DNA of 64,000 nt from Emydura subglobosa (taxonomy: Eukaryota > Chordata > Testudines > Chelidae), in the NCBI GenBank assembly GCA_007922225.1, contig ML680053.1, positions 12,479,036-12,543,035 of the forward strand, written 5' to 3'. The position numbers were made by a program, and so were the translations under genes. Numbering within the stretch: position 1 is the stretch's first letter; every line of letters begins with the position of its first letter. This document shows, one piece after another, positions 41,707-55,842 of the stretch. Under the pieces are notes generated by a model that was given only the letters and a program-made list of their open reading frames with translations, made no database searches and was not told the DNA's origin.

Positions 41707-43994
41707 GGATAAACTATGATATTTTAAAACATTTTACTTAATGCTATTTACATAGCTGTATTTTTTAGTTCTCAGTTCATTCTTAAATGTTATTTGCATT
41801 ATAAATATACCTTGGAAAGCATCTCTGTTATTCAACAGTCCGCAGCTGCTGTGACTATCAAAAAACATTATGGGTTTTGATTATTTTTGGACAGCTAGTG
41901 GAAAAACATTAGTAATTTAAAAATAAATTTGTTAAAAATTGCTTTTGGACTGCCTATTACAAGGCTTCTTGCACCTTCATCTGAAGCCGTTGGTCCTGGC
42001 AACTGGACTCAACAGACCACTAGTTTGACCTAGTGTATCAATTTCTATATTTTTATGTTACGTTTTATCTCAGAGGAAATATTTAGGAAACAAAGTCTTA
42101 GCTCTTGAAAAGTGGAGTCTATAACAAAGATGGCAAAGCCTTAAAAATGTATCAAGCAACAAGAGGGTCACTACAGATAATTCCCCCTAAAATCTCCCAG
42201 AAATATTAGACATATTCACATGTTAACTCTCAGGTACTGAAGCTTCTAAAGGCCTGATCCAAAGCGCATTAAAGTGAATAGACAGGCTATGACATTCATA
42301 TCCACCACTTATCAACATTTCAATACTGCAGTGATGGAAGTGAGAGACTAACGGCAACAAGTAGAGTTACCTTAATGACTATGTTCTTATAATGCTACCA
42401 TTGAATCTACCTTCTCTGCAAATATTTGGAACGTTTCTCAAGGGTTTTTTAAACATTGCTTTTCCCAATTAACCACACTGGAATATATTTCCAGTACAAT
42501 GCAGAGAGATATGGCTCCCAGTAATGTTAAAAGGAGTTTGAAGAAAGACTAAACTCTCTCCTCTGTGGTTAAGAATGAGTACTTTGAATGAGTAAAAATA
42601 TTTTTTCAAGTCCTATATATGAAACTATAAGAAATTTCAATACAATATTTAGGATAAATTAAATGGAAAGTAAAAGCAAAACCGAATTGTGGTTGGGAAC
42701 CAATTTCAGAATGAACTGGGAAATAAAAGTGAGCAATATTTTGAGAATCACTTTTCCTTATTAACAAATATTCTATAGACATGACTATCATATCAGTCAG
42801 TAAACTTGGAAGATAAATAAGGACTGACATAAAGTGAGATCATTTCCACAGTATTCAACATGAGCTTATATTTTTTTTAGATTTAAGCTAGTTGGTGTAC
42901 AATATCCTCAATCCCACAGTCATCACTTCTACAATCTGTCTCTTTGTATTCAGGTTTCTTTTTTATTCAGATCGACATTGCCACAAATGGTAGAATGCCC
43001 ACTCTGGTATCGGAGCACTAAATTTCTTCTCTTGCATTCTTGTCTTTAGACATTTGGGTTGGGGTTTTGTTTTGTTTTTTTGGTCATATTTTTTTAAAGT
43101 CTCAGGTGTCACAGGCGTACTTTTAGTTTCCTCAGTCTTGTTCTAAGCACAGATTCCATCTCAACCTAAGTGTGCACTCAACCCAGAAATCTTTAGCTGA
43201 ATGTCCATTCCCCCACTTCAGATCTCTCTCAGAACAGGAGAAATGCAGTATTTAAAGAAAGGATCAAGAGGGCTGACACCTTCTCAATGCAACCTGCAAT
43301 ATGCATATCTCTATTCTTTTTTCCCATTCTCTGTTTTAACAGACTGTTTGGCAAAGGAGGACATTACATACAGGCATATATGTGTGAGTGTCTGCACACA
43401 TTTGCTGTGTGCCTATATTTTAGGAGGGCAGAATTTGATCTCCAAACGAAGACAGTATCCCAGCAACTCCATCTCCTGTGCCAGTTATGCAAATGTGTTG
43501 GCAGCTTGGAGTTGTTGCTGAAGCTGACACATTGTTAGGTTACTGGCTGTGCTTGTGTGGGTCGCCGCATGGAGGTTTGACTTTATTTCTGAAGGATTTT
43601 GTTCTTTCATCTGTTGAGAGCATTGAACCGTATCAAAAACTTTAAGGATTCCCTGCCCTTTTTTCTTCTGATGTCTGTTTTACAATATCTTTGTGCATTT
43701 GTATGACTAAAATATTCATGTAAATCCTATGTGCTTATGGTTTATTTGCATATCAAAAATAAGGTAATCATGGAGGTGTAGTTTACAATATAAATGGCCT
43801 ATTCCTATAATACATATGAAACTGATATTATGTATTAATGAAAGTGATAAGCATGTATTGGAGAGGGAACTAGACCTTTCAATAAGTAATCCATTTACAC
43901 AGTGTTGTATTCAGGAGTTAGCCATGCTGGGGCCTTTTATTATGCAATATTTGAGTGGCATGAGAAATGAAGTAACATTGTCACTGTTAAAGGA
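41707..43994. other. Intronic sequence, nothing recognised
   Basis: No repeat I can name and no coding signal. Open frames at 43201-43521 and 43287-43538 overlap and show no domain. Confidence 0.4.
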
Positions 43995-44575
43995 GTGCTG
44001 TAAGCAAGACATGAGACATAATTCTTCTGCTCTACTCTGTGCTGATTAGGCCTCAAATGGAGTATTGTGTCCAGTCCTGGGTGCCACATTTCAGGAGAGA
44101 TGTGGACAAATTGAAGAAAGTCCAGAGAAGAGCAACAAAAATGATTAAAGGTCTAGAAAACATGACCCTTGAGAGAAGATTTAAAAAACTGGATTTGTTT
44201 AGTGTGGAGAAGAGAATAATGAGGGGGGACATGATAACAGTTTTCAAGTACAGTACATAAAAGGTTATTTCAAGGAGGAGGGAGAAAAATTGTTCTCCTT
44301 AAAAATTGAGGAGAGGATAAGGGCTTAAATTGCACCAAAGGCAGCTTAGGTTTGACATTAGGAAAAAATTCATAACAGTCAGGGTAATTAAGAACTGGAA
44401 TAAATTGCCTAGAGAGGTTCTGAAATCTCTGTCATTAAGATTTTCAAGAGCAGGTTAGACAAATACCTGTCAGGGATGGTCTAGATAATAGTCCTGCCTT
44501 GAGTGCAGGGGACTAGACTATAAGACCTCTCGAAGTCTCTCCCAGTCCTACGATTCTATGATTCTACGATCTTAC
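43995..44575 (+). mobile_element. CR1 LINE copy C, 3' part
   Basis: Same subfamily as copy B, plus orientation, truncated to the last ~580 bp. The frame at 44039-44260 gives PQMEYCVQSW, DVDKLKKVQRRATKMIKGL and VEKRIMRGDMITVFKY, the C-terminal part of CR1 ORF2. The 3' end has gattctatgattctac near 44550-44570. Frames are broken after about 44260. Confidence 0.9.
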
Positions 44576-44649
44576 AGTAGCAGCATAGACCACTGCTTTA
44601 CGATAGTTATTGCAAACAGATTCATAAAGTGAAGAGCCACAAGAATGCT

Positions 44650-44885
44650 CACTGAACAGTTAAGAATATCTTTTCATTATTAATTATTATCATTATTATA
44701 TTATTTACCTTTTGTAGTATAGTAGCATATAGAGGTGTCAGATGAAACTCTGTCCCCATTGTGCTTGGTGCTGTATATACATGTAAAAAGAGTCTCTGCC
44801 ATGAACAGCAAGAAAGACAAACTGTGGGAGGGAAAAATATAGGCACAGAGAAGTGATTTATACAGTTAAATGCCACACAGAAGCC
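44650..44885 (+). repeat. MIR-related amniote SINE
   Basis: An ATT-rich lead is followed by gtccccattgtgcttggtgctgta, tgccatgaacagcaagaaag and aggcacagagaagtgattt, which joins the tail module to the MIR core. Diverged. Confidence 0.6.
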
Positions 44886-45689
44886 CTTGTGGAACCAGGG
44901 AACTCGGAAGCTAAAAAGAATGAACTGCTACAGCTTGAGCTAAAAAGCCAATAAGCCTTGGCTGATGCTGTAACAGACTCCTGTCCTCTGTTGATTCAGC
45001 ACAGGGGACACCTGTAGCACACACTCACCAGTGGGTTACACTAACACATTGTAAAGCCATTTTTAGCTCCTGGTTTTTTTAGGAAGGCAGTATGTTTGTG
45101 TGGAATTTTTCTTCCACATTTCTGCTGCTAGAAATATTAGTGAGATTTCTTTTTTCCCAAATTGGAAGTAAGAGTGAAAAGGAATTTACTGCAAATATTT
45201 CTAGTACCACAAAACATCACTCCCTCATTGATTTTAAATGAACCCCTAAGCCGACTGAACTTGTACAAACACTGGAACAGGCCTGTGAGCTGAGACACTG
45301 AACTACACTGCTGATAACTCTTTCATGAAGGAAATGGTTAAACCCTTTGCCAGGAGGCCTTTTTTTGTGAAACAGACATTTTGTGAGTCTCAGTAAAGGT
45401 CTCTTTTTAAATTACTGAGACAAAGTCATTTCCCTCAGATCAGCAAACTTCCTTTGATCTTCAGCAGTGAGACTAAGCTTCTCTTGTCTATTCCCATATC
45501 TAATGCTTAACCAGCCATTCCTCACACAGAGCTGCGTTTCCTGCCACTAGGTCTTTCATTTGCCTTCCTGAGCTCCCTCTTCAGGCTGATCCCAGGCACT
45601 TGTCCACTAAGTTCTTCACACACAGATCCCTCCTTCTCCTCATGCCAGCCACTCACATGCTGTCTAGGTATTTATATGGCCCTCCGTTG
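44886..45689. other. Intronic sequence, nothing recognised
   Basis: No supported feature. Confidence 0.4.
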
Positions 45690-45905
45690 CTGTAGCATCT
45701 GAGTGCCGTATTCTCATTAATGAATTTATCCTCACCATACCCCTGTGAGGTGGAGAGATATTATCCCCATTTTACACTGAGGGAACTAAGGCACAGGGTA
45801 CATTAAGTGACTTGCCTATGATCACCCACAGATCAGTTGCTGAGCTGGAAATGTAACCCTAACCTCCTGCATGCTAGACCACTGCCCTGATCAACTAGAG
45901 CGCAC
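45690..45905 (+). repeat. MIR SINE (plus)
   Basis: A well-kept MIR core: attatccccattttacactg, agggaactaaggcacagggt, taagtgacttgcctatgatc and gctgagctggaaatgtaacc. One of the clearest ancient SINE copies in the window. Confidence 0.8.
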
Positions 45906-47880
45906 TTTGTAACACTAATATGTATTTGGCCAAACTTATCCATGTTTAGGTGAGCCACTTACACACATCTAGTCCTGCATAGGCACAGCTGAGATCCTTG
46001 TGATCAGTCCCACTTTCCACTTCCGGGGCTGAGGGGCTTCTGCTTAGTTAGCCTCTTCTTGCATAGCTGAGTCGCACGCTCAGCCATTTCTTGCTCAGGG
46101 GTGCTGCTCTTTCCTGAGGCACAACTCAGCCTTCCTCTTGAGTGTCACAAAATCTAGCAAATTCAGCAAATTAAGAGCTAGAGCGTCCTTACTCTGCCTC
46201 AGCCGGGAAGGGAAGTGGAAGGGAGGGGAATAAAATTCTGTCCTTCTTGAGATGGCTGTTTTTGTGTTATCCCCCATCCCAGCCCCTTAGTGCTCAATGG
46301 AACAGAGGGGCCATGCTCCCCTTGAGGAAAGGGAATGAGAGGGCTGGAGGTGGGAGAGTTGACTGAACCCTCCTTCCTTCCCCCCTCCCACATACCATTC
46401 AGAGCTGGATGGATGCATCAGCAGGAAGTATACTCTACTTCATAAAGGGATGCTGCAATTTTCAGTTGAACACACCTAGTCCAAGAGGAGAGTCCTGAAG
46501 AAACTGTGCATCACAGGAGTGGGTCTGAGCTCTGATTTACCAAGGAGGAGATTGCTTTTTGGTTTGGTTTTGTTTCAAACCAATGTACATATCTTAAACC
46601 AAGCAGGTCAGCAAGAAATGTAAAAAAAAATTACACAATTATATTTTGGAAAGAAAAGAAAGTTACTATTTAGAGTAAAGTAGCATGGGGAACTGCTGCC
46701 AGATGCAAAATATTAGATTTGAATTTTTTTTTTTAAATACAGAAAAACAATAAATACTAAAGGCTCAATCCTGTCCTCAGCTGCACTGGTGAGAAAGTGT
46801 CAGATATGGGGAAGGGAAAAAGAAACTAGGGTTATGTTTTCACTGCAGAGTTAGTTGGAGCTATCTACACTTCAGTTAACTCCCCCTTGAGTTAGCCTAT
46901 CTCCAGTGAGAGCAGCCTCCCTACAGAATAACGCTTGAACGGCGCAGTGACCGGATTTAGCAGCACCGAGTGGCCATGTGAGCAGCTATTGTAGACGTTT
47001 TGTTCAAATATTAGAAATGAGTCTTGACTGATGGTGAGGAGCAGGTGCCCGGTATAAAACAGAACTTTCGCTATTAAAAATGAGTCTTACATAAAATGAG
47101 GAACACAGTGCTGGTCTTGCCAGTCCCTGACCCAATCAACCAAACTGTAATTTAGCCCACTCACCAGGAATAAAATTATGGAACCCAACACAATCAATAT
47201 TCCATATTTCTTTTTGCAATATGTTCAGCTGACAGAGATGATGTTTCATGGATGTATTTCTTGTACTCTAATCAGTGCCATCTGTAATAACATTTCCTGT
47301 CCGGTGACCTGAGGAGGCCACAAGCAATAAGCACAGATGGATACAATCTTGTGTGCACATCTCTACTAAAGTGAATTATTGTAAGGTTAAAGTAGCACAT
47401 AATTTTTTTACACTTGAAATTCAGTGCACTCACCTTTTCTTTTCTGGTGGAAACCAATCCCACAAGGCCTATGAGGTAAACATTTGTTGAGTGTTTAAAA
47501 TGTTTTCCATTCATAAACAAAAAAAGCCTTAATACGCTATTGTCACTTAAACATTTTCTATTTTCCATTTCTATAGAATACTACCACAGACAGGTAATGC
47601 AATCACGGTTACTACAGAGACTGTGAAGACTTTAGTGTTCACTATGGGATACCTTTTTCACAACGTTTTTGGTACCTGTTCTTTGTAAGAGAAAACCAAA
47701 GCTCAGTTGGCATATGACTCTATGCCCCAGTTATGGTCTGCATCAAAATCATACTCATGATTTATGCAAGGTATCTGTGTGTAAAAACTTGAGGGGGCAG
47801 CAGGAGGAAACCCATGATGGAAGGATATCGCAGTGGTGAATGGACTAGCTTAGGACTTGGTGTAGTCTGTGACTCCCACA
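45906..47880. other. Intronic sequence, one possible MITE scrap
   Basis: About 46835-46960 (ttttcactgcagagttagttgg, ctcccccttgagttagcc) resembles a MITE arm. Otherwise unrecognised. Confidence 0.35.
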
Positions 47881-48180
47881 ACCGCACTGGCTTGGCTGCA
47901 CTAGCTGTCAGATGCAGGAGGGGGCCAAACCTCCAGCCAGTTCCCAGCCCACCAGTAGCTGCTCTTTCTTTCCCCATGCAAGTCTGGTGATCTTGGACTT
48001 GTGCAGTGGATTAAGGTGGCACTTCCCTGAGTGGATGCACAGCCAGGCTCTACATTCAGTCCCCCTCCCAGTCCATGCTGTGAAGCCATTTGAAGCTCTT
48101 CTTAAAACCCATATTTTTGCCTCACACAAATAATGCACAAAAAGGCCCCCACTGCCCAACATTATCTAATGCTTCAAAAT
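47881..48180 (+). repeat. Possible LINE 3' fragment
   Basis: The plus frame ends in FEALLKTHIF (48085-48120), which resembles the C-terminal LLKTHLF block of L2-clade LINEs, and is preceded by a proline-rich stretch. It is too short and too worn for a firm call. Confidence 0.25.
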
Positions 48181-48999
48181 GTCTTTTGCAGTTTCTGGAA
48201 CCTCTCCTGTTTGTCACACCTCACACTGTGGTGTGTATTTCTAGGCTCAATGCACAGTGGTAGGATGGTTGGAAATACTTGGCCTTAGGCCTCCTTCTTC
48301 ACAACACACCCCAGGCTTGCTCATCAGCTCCCTAAGGTACACCGAGGTGTAGTATATGGATTAAACTGCCTCTCAGGCAGCTTGCTTCTCACTGTAGCTT
48401 ATCAAATAAATATGTCATGTTCCCAATAAGACTCAAATATTCAGCTGAAACAAGCCATTGACTCTTTTATAGTCAGACAAATGCTATTATGCTGAAACAA
48501 GTCATCTTTAGACAATAACAAGCTGGAACAAATATATATTCTCTACTAGCTGCAGCAATGGGAATACATTATATAGAATCAATCCTGAGCCATGTATCAG
48601 TCACTTTAAATTGCTCCTGTGGAACAGATTTCCAAAATGAGGATGGGTCCAGTGAAGGGGAGTTTCCAAGAGGCAGAAAGCAAGTATTCACGGCTCCTGC
48701 ACCACCTTTGTGTAGCCTCCAGGAGGGAGGATTGGAGGGATCATTGCCTGTGGACAGCGGGTTATAGAGAGAGCATGTGGCACTCCATTAATCTCCAGTT
48801 GGCTTACAGCCCTTTGGGGCCACAGCCAGCTGGGTATAGTTTAAAGCAGGCCCAGGTTGGGTAGCTAAAATTAGTATCCACCAGCTCATCTGTCTTCAGT
48901 GGATACTGGACACTGCTGATTTTACATCCCACTCATCACTCTGGTATCCAAATGTTTTTTAATTTAGATAATCCCCCTCCATATTTCTCTCTTTCTGAA
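48181..48999. other. Intronic sequence; carries a segment shared with 54796-54833
   Basis: Bases 48454-48491 match 54796-54833 at 36 of 38 positions (ccattgactcttttatagtc core). The rest is unrecognised. Confidence 0.5.
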
Positions 49000-49458
49000 T
49001 TGTGAAGAAACATGTTTCTCAAATTCAGCTGGGAGAAATTTTTAGGACACCCACTTTTTTTCCGTGAAAAATGCAGATTCAGCAACACCAAAATGCTTTG
49101 TAAATTCATATCAGTTTCCCAATTTTTGGAGGGGAGGGTAAAAATTCTGAAAAAATCTAAATGTTTCTTTTTGACATTTTCTTTAAAAAAAAAATGATTT
49201 TTTGGTATGAAACAACTCTGTTAAAATTTTTCCTTTAATTTCATTTGTTTTAAATTCAAAAACATTAAAAAATTGTCAAAATTTAAATAAAATATTTTTG
49301 ATTTTGTCAAAAAAAAATTTCACTAGACTCAAAATGATTTTTTTAAAACTTTTTGTTTCACCAAACATTTCTAAAATTGTTGGTTCAACTTGAAACAATT
49401 TTTCTTTTGAAATTTTGAAATTGCCATTGCATTAAAGATCCCTTATTCACACAGCTCT
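49000..49458. repeat. Family A repeat (copy)
   Basis: Long AT-rich copy with many aaaattt/aaatttt alternations, ending cacagctctattcac. Confidence 0.55.
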
Positions 49459-51543
<2,085 letters not shown>

Positions 51544-51559
51544 TTAACATACTGTAAAT

Positions 51560-52289
51560 AAATAGATTTCCAGATGCTTTTCCATATTAGGAAATAAACA
51601 ATTTGAGTTAAATGCATTGATATTTTAATGGTGCTCACATCTTTGACACTAACAAGGTACCATTAAGAAACGTTCTTAGTTTTTTTTTAAAAGATAACAC
51701 AATGCTTACAGCAAAATGTTTATAAATCACAGAGCTAAACACTCCCTTCAGTGCATGATAAATTGACTGAATTAACTCAGCTGCTTTGAGATTTTTGGCA
51801 GTTTTTAGAAGGCAAAAATAATTGTTCAGAACTAATTGTTTGGGTTTTTTTCCTGCTTTAAAATGCAATATCCTGAATTTTAAAAAAGAATAATTAGCAA
51901 AAGTGTGACTTTGTACGTAACAGAATCTGAACCACAACAGTATTTTAAACATGCTAATAATGTGTGCATGGAAAAAGTTATCCTCTGTGGAAAGGTCCTT
52001 TTTTGCGCATTTCTCCACATTTTCTCTAGAAATGCACAAAAAATGGGGTTCTGGTCCATGACTATTGATACTAGGCACCGCCACAATGCAAATAATAAGA
52101 AGACAGTGTGAGATCTGGAAAGTGAGACTACTGCTGGGAACTATTGATCCTCAACTCATTTGTATTAACACCTCAGGAAAAGAAACTCTATCCACGTGCA
52201 AATGTTACAGCATATCAACATAATGCAGGCATATACTAAAATAGTGACAATGGAAAGATATTGTCTTGAGTGGTTAGAGCTGGATCCAG
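51560..52289. other. Intronic sequence, nothing recognised
   Basis: A 149-codon minus frame (51635-52084) lies here, but it has no known domain and sits inside the intron. No repeat recognised. Confidence 0.45.
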
Positions 52290-52400
52290 AAGTTTGGACT
52301 TGTAAATTTTACTTCTAGCTCTGTCCGTGTACAGCTTTATGACCATGGTCAAGTCAACTTACAAATCTATCAAATGAATATCATCAGTATTATGGTACAC
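52290..52400 (-). repeat. MIR SINE fragment (minus)
   Basis: Antisense MIR core: acttctagctctgtccgtgt, ctttatgaccatggtcaagt. Diverged. Confidence 0.6.
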
Positions 52401-52414
52401 TCTAGAGGCCTAGA

Positions 52415-52640
52415 GGCATCATAAATAAACATAATAAGAAACTGGCTCCAGCTTGAAGAGCATGTAATCTAAATAGACAGGACAGAAAAATGGTGGGATA
52501 AAAATAATTTTACACAACGAAAAATGAGACAAGGAGAAATTAAGTGACTTGCGAAAAGTCACACAGTCAGTTTGTGGCAGAGCCAGGATCTGAACCTAGA
52601 CAGTCTACTGTCTTAACTACAAAACTATTCCCCCTCTCTA
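52415..52640 (+). repeat. MIR SINE (plus)
   Basis: The tail module (agcttgaagagcatgtaatc, aatagacaggacag) is followed by the core aaattaagtgacttgcgaa, aagtcacacagtcagtttgt and cagagccaggatctgaacct. A clear MIR. Confidence 0.75.
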
Positions 52641-53310
52641 TATTATTGTTAAAACTAGTCCAAAATCAGAAGTTCCATCTGATTCAAATCTGGATGAACA
52701 GTCAAAATATAGACAATTATCACAAAACAGAAAGTTCAAAAATTGAATTGGAAATATTAAAATGTTTCATTTTGTCTTAGTTCAATGTCAGTCTGTTTTC
52801 CTCTGAGCTGCTGTGGTGTCTCATGGAGCTGTAGCTTGCATGTCTCATGACCCATTCTAATCTATCAGCCTGGCTTCTGAGCCAGAATACGTCTCCCATG
52901 GTGTTCCATAGTCATGTGGCTCCCATGAGGCAATGCACCAGTTCATCCAGATGCAGAGACTGCAGTATATGATGGAAAGTGTAGTCCATTGAGGGAACTC
53001 AGCCTATAGATAGACTAAATGGAGGCATTAGGTACTCAAATTACAATTCCCATGAGGTCCTGCAGCACCTCAGATCTACACAAATTAATGTCTAACTGAC
53101 CTAAAATGAAACATTGATTTGGTTTGAGAAAAACAAAATGTTTGAATTTATGTCAATCTGATACAAACAAAATTTTTTCTTTTGATTTTCCCCAACAGAA
53201 AATTCAAAAAGTGTCAGCAAAATTAAAATTTGTTAGGTGCAAATTTTGATTTTGCAGAAACTGCATTTCCATTGAAAAAAATTTCAGTAGAAAATTTCCA
53301 ATCAGTTGTA
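52641..53310. repeat. Family A repeat pieces around an unrecognised segment
   Basis: AT-rich family A text at about 52645-52790 and 53105-53310 flanks about 300 bp (52795-53100) containing cccatgaggcaatgcaccag and tgtagtccattgagggaact, which I cannot classify. It may be one family A element carrying an internal module, as at 6205-6705. Confidence 0.45.
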
Positions 53311-53410
53311 ATTACCTACAGAAAAGGATCTCTTCAGGGTGTAAAACACTCAACTCCTCGATTGAAAGTGCAAATAAAAACTATTACCTTAAGGTTTGCT
53401 GTAAAACTGA

Positions 53411-54800
53411 GGACAGATTTAACTACAATGCAGCAAATGTAGCAGTTTTCTCAGTGAACATCCCAGCCATAGAATCACAGAATCATAGAAGATTAGGGTT
53501 GGAAGGGACCTCAGAACATCATCTAGTCCCAACCCCTGTTCAAAGCAGAACAAACCCCAACTAAATCATCCCAACCAGGGAACTGTCAAGCTGGGCCTTA
53601 AAAACCACTAAGGATGGAGATTCTCTATGTTACCTATTCCAGTGCTTAACCACCATCACTAGTGAAAAAGTTTTTCTTAATATCCAACCTAGACTTCCAC
53701 CATTTTAACTTGACACCATTGCTCCTTGTTCTGTCATCAGTCACCACTGAGAACAGCCTAGCTCCATCCTCCCTTTCAGGTAGTTGAAGGCTGCTATCAA
53801 ATCTCCCCTCATTCTTCTCTTCGGCAGACTAAACAAGCCTACTTCCCTCAGCTTCCCATGTGCTCCAGCCTCCTAATCACTTTTGTTGCCCTCTGCTGGA
53901 CTCTTTCTAATTTGTCCACATCCTTCCTTTACTGGAGGGTCCAAGACTGGACACAATACTCCAAATGTGGCCTCACCAGTGCCAAATAGAGGGGAATAAT
54001 CACTTCCCTCGATCTGCTGGCAATGCTCCTACTAATCAGCCTGATATGCCATTAGCCTTCTTGGCAATAAGGACACACTGTTGACTCATGTCCAGCTTCT
54101 TGTCCACTGTAACCTCCTGGTCCTTTTCTGCAGAATTACAACCTAGCCAGTCGGTCCCCAGTTTGTGGCAGTGCATGGGATTCTTCCATCCTAAGTGCAG
54201 GACTCTGCACTTGTCCTTGCTGAACCTCATCAGATTTTTTTTGGCCCAATCCTCCACTTTGTCTAGGTTGCTCTGAATCCTATCCCTACCCTCCAGCATA
54301 TCTACCATTCCCCCTAGTTTAGTGTCATCTGTAAACTTGCTGAGGATGCAATCCACCCCATCTTCCAGATCATTAATAAAGATATTGAACACAACTGGCC
54401 ACAGCACTGACCCCTGGAGCATTCTGCTTGTTACCAGCTGCCAACTAGACATCGAGCCATTGATAACTATCCATTGAGCTGGATGATCTAGCCAGCTTTT
54501 TATCCACCTTATAGGTCATTCATCCAACCCATACTTTTTTAACTGGCTGGCAAGAATACTGTGGGAGATTGTATCAAAAGCTTTGCTAAAGTCAAGGTAT
54601 ATCACGTCCACCACTTTCCCCACATCCACAGAGCCAGTCACCTCTTCATAGAAAGCAATCAGGTTGGTCAGGCATGACTTGCCCTTGGTGAATCCATGCT
54701 GACTGTTCCTGATCACCTTCCTCTCTTTCAAGTGCTTCAAAGATAGATTTTACTACAATGCAGCAAATGCAGCAGTTTTCTCAGTGAACATCGCAGCCAT
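53411..54800 (-). mobile_element. CR1 LINE copy D with a 60-bp flanking duplication
   Basis: The CR1 body spans 53471-54740 in minus orientation, with its 3' end at agaatcacagaatcatag and truncation in the RT N-terminal region at 54740. The 60 bases before it (53411-53470) and after it (54741-54800) match at 55 of 60 positions (ctacaatgcagcaaatg and ttttctcagtgaacatc inside). This looks like a target-site duplication of exceptional length for a CR1, for which short or absent duplications are usual. Confidence 0.88.
54036..54740 (-). pseudogene. CR1 reverse transcriptase remnant (copy D)
   Basis: A single minus frame from 54740 to 54036 gives [46 protein letters not shown] and [12 protein letters not shown] in the CR1 RT order. 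It contains one in-frame TGA just after KKYGLDE (54518-54516), where the family has Trp (TGG to TGA). The catalytic FADD motif reads FTDD. The frame breaks near 54036 and the C-terminal part (53480-54030) is only recognisable as DNA. Inactive. Confidence 0.88.
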
Positions 54801-55545
54801 TGACTCTTTTATAGTCAAACAAATGTTATTATGTCACAAATGTACAGGTCATGTAATATTTCAAGGCATGGTAGTTTTGTTACACTATGCAGTAAGTGGA
54901 GCCTCATATAATATGAAAGAAAATGATTCAAAAGAATGAGGCCATTTACCAAAGTATGCAGAGTATCTGACTTCCGGGAGAAAAAACATCCTGATATTCT
55001 AAATCTGAAAGTGACTGAGTTTCTGAGTTGAGAAAACTCTATCTGTGTGTTATGAGCTTGAAAAAGATTCAGTGAAAGCAGAATGCAGCTTTGCATCAAG
55101 GTATTTGTACAATCCACTTGTCATGATCATTGCTGATTAAACTACTTCATTAATTATTCATAGAGAATTCCCCTGTTGTGGAGTAGTTTTGATGAGTTAT
55201 GTATATTTAATTTCAGCTATACTGTAGTGGTAATGAACACTCTTTGGTGGAAAAATATTCTTTGCTGTTAGATTCCCTTATATCACAAAAACAAATTAGT
55301 CTGAATTTCCTTAAAGCCATGTTTCCCCTCTAGGAAAAAAACCTAGGGAAGGTGGAAAATGTTATAGGAAGTTATGTGAAATTTTCATCTACACATTTCC
55401 CTCAGGGTGAGGAGCTGGAAGTGGGGGAGTTCATAGAAGGAGAGACATGTGGAAGTCTATGGAGCCCTAGACTTTTCAAAGAAACCAGATTTTATTCATA
55501 TCATGCGTAGGCTTGGAAAGATTAGATTTTTATTGTTAAGTGTCA
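54801..55545. other. Intronic sequence; begins with a shared 38-bp segment
   Basis: 54796-54833 repeats 48454-48491 (36 of 38). The remaining sequence is unrecognised. Confidence 0.4.
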
Positions 55546-55842
55546 GACCTGGTCTACATTGTCCGTGGATTTCGGCAGCAGTCGATGGGAGATACATAAG
55601 TTACGTACAGCACCTTGCGTGTCTCCCATCAACTTCATAATGGCTACTTACCACAGCGTCTCCACTGCTGTGCCGACAGGAAATGCCCTTCTATCAACGC
55701 AGAACTATGCTACATGCCGGGGTGGATTTACAGAGTCTACTTCCAGGTTTGATTGAGCAAGTCTTTACTGTCGCTCAATCAAACCCACAAAATTGATCCT
55801 GCACTGCCGGCTGTGCCGCTGGCAGTGTAGATATAGCCTCAG
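55546..55842. mobile_element. MITE, cctggtctacact family (copy 2)
   Basis: Starts cagacctggtctacattg and ends gcagtgtagatatagcctca. The interior follows copy 1 (8851-9121): ttcggcagcagtcgatggga, cttaccacagcgtctccact, gctcaatcaaac. It has an extra ~30 bp near the right end. Confidence 0.75.

Noticed and set aside
47912..48133. 73-codon frame ending FEALLKTHIF as a host gene
   Set aside because: The only recognisable part resembles the end of an L2-type LINE ORF. No other support.
51635..52084. 149-codon minus-strand open frame just upstream of the GRM5 exon, on the same strand
   Set aside because: It lies beyond the AG acceptor, in the intron, and does not resemble any part of the receptor. 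Phe/Lys-rich composition suggests chance.
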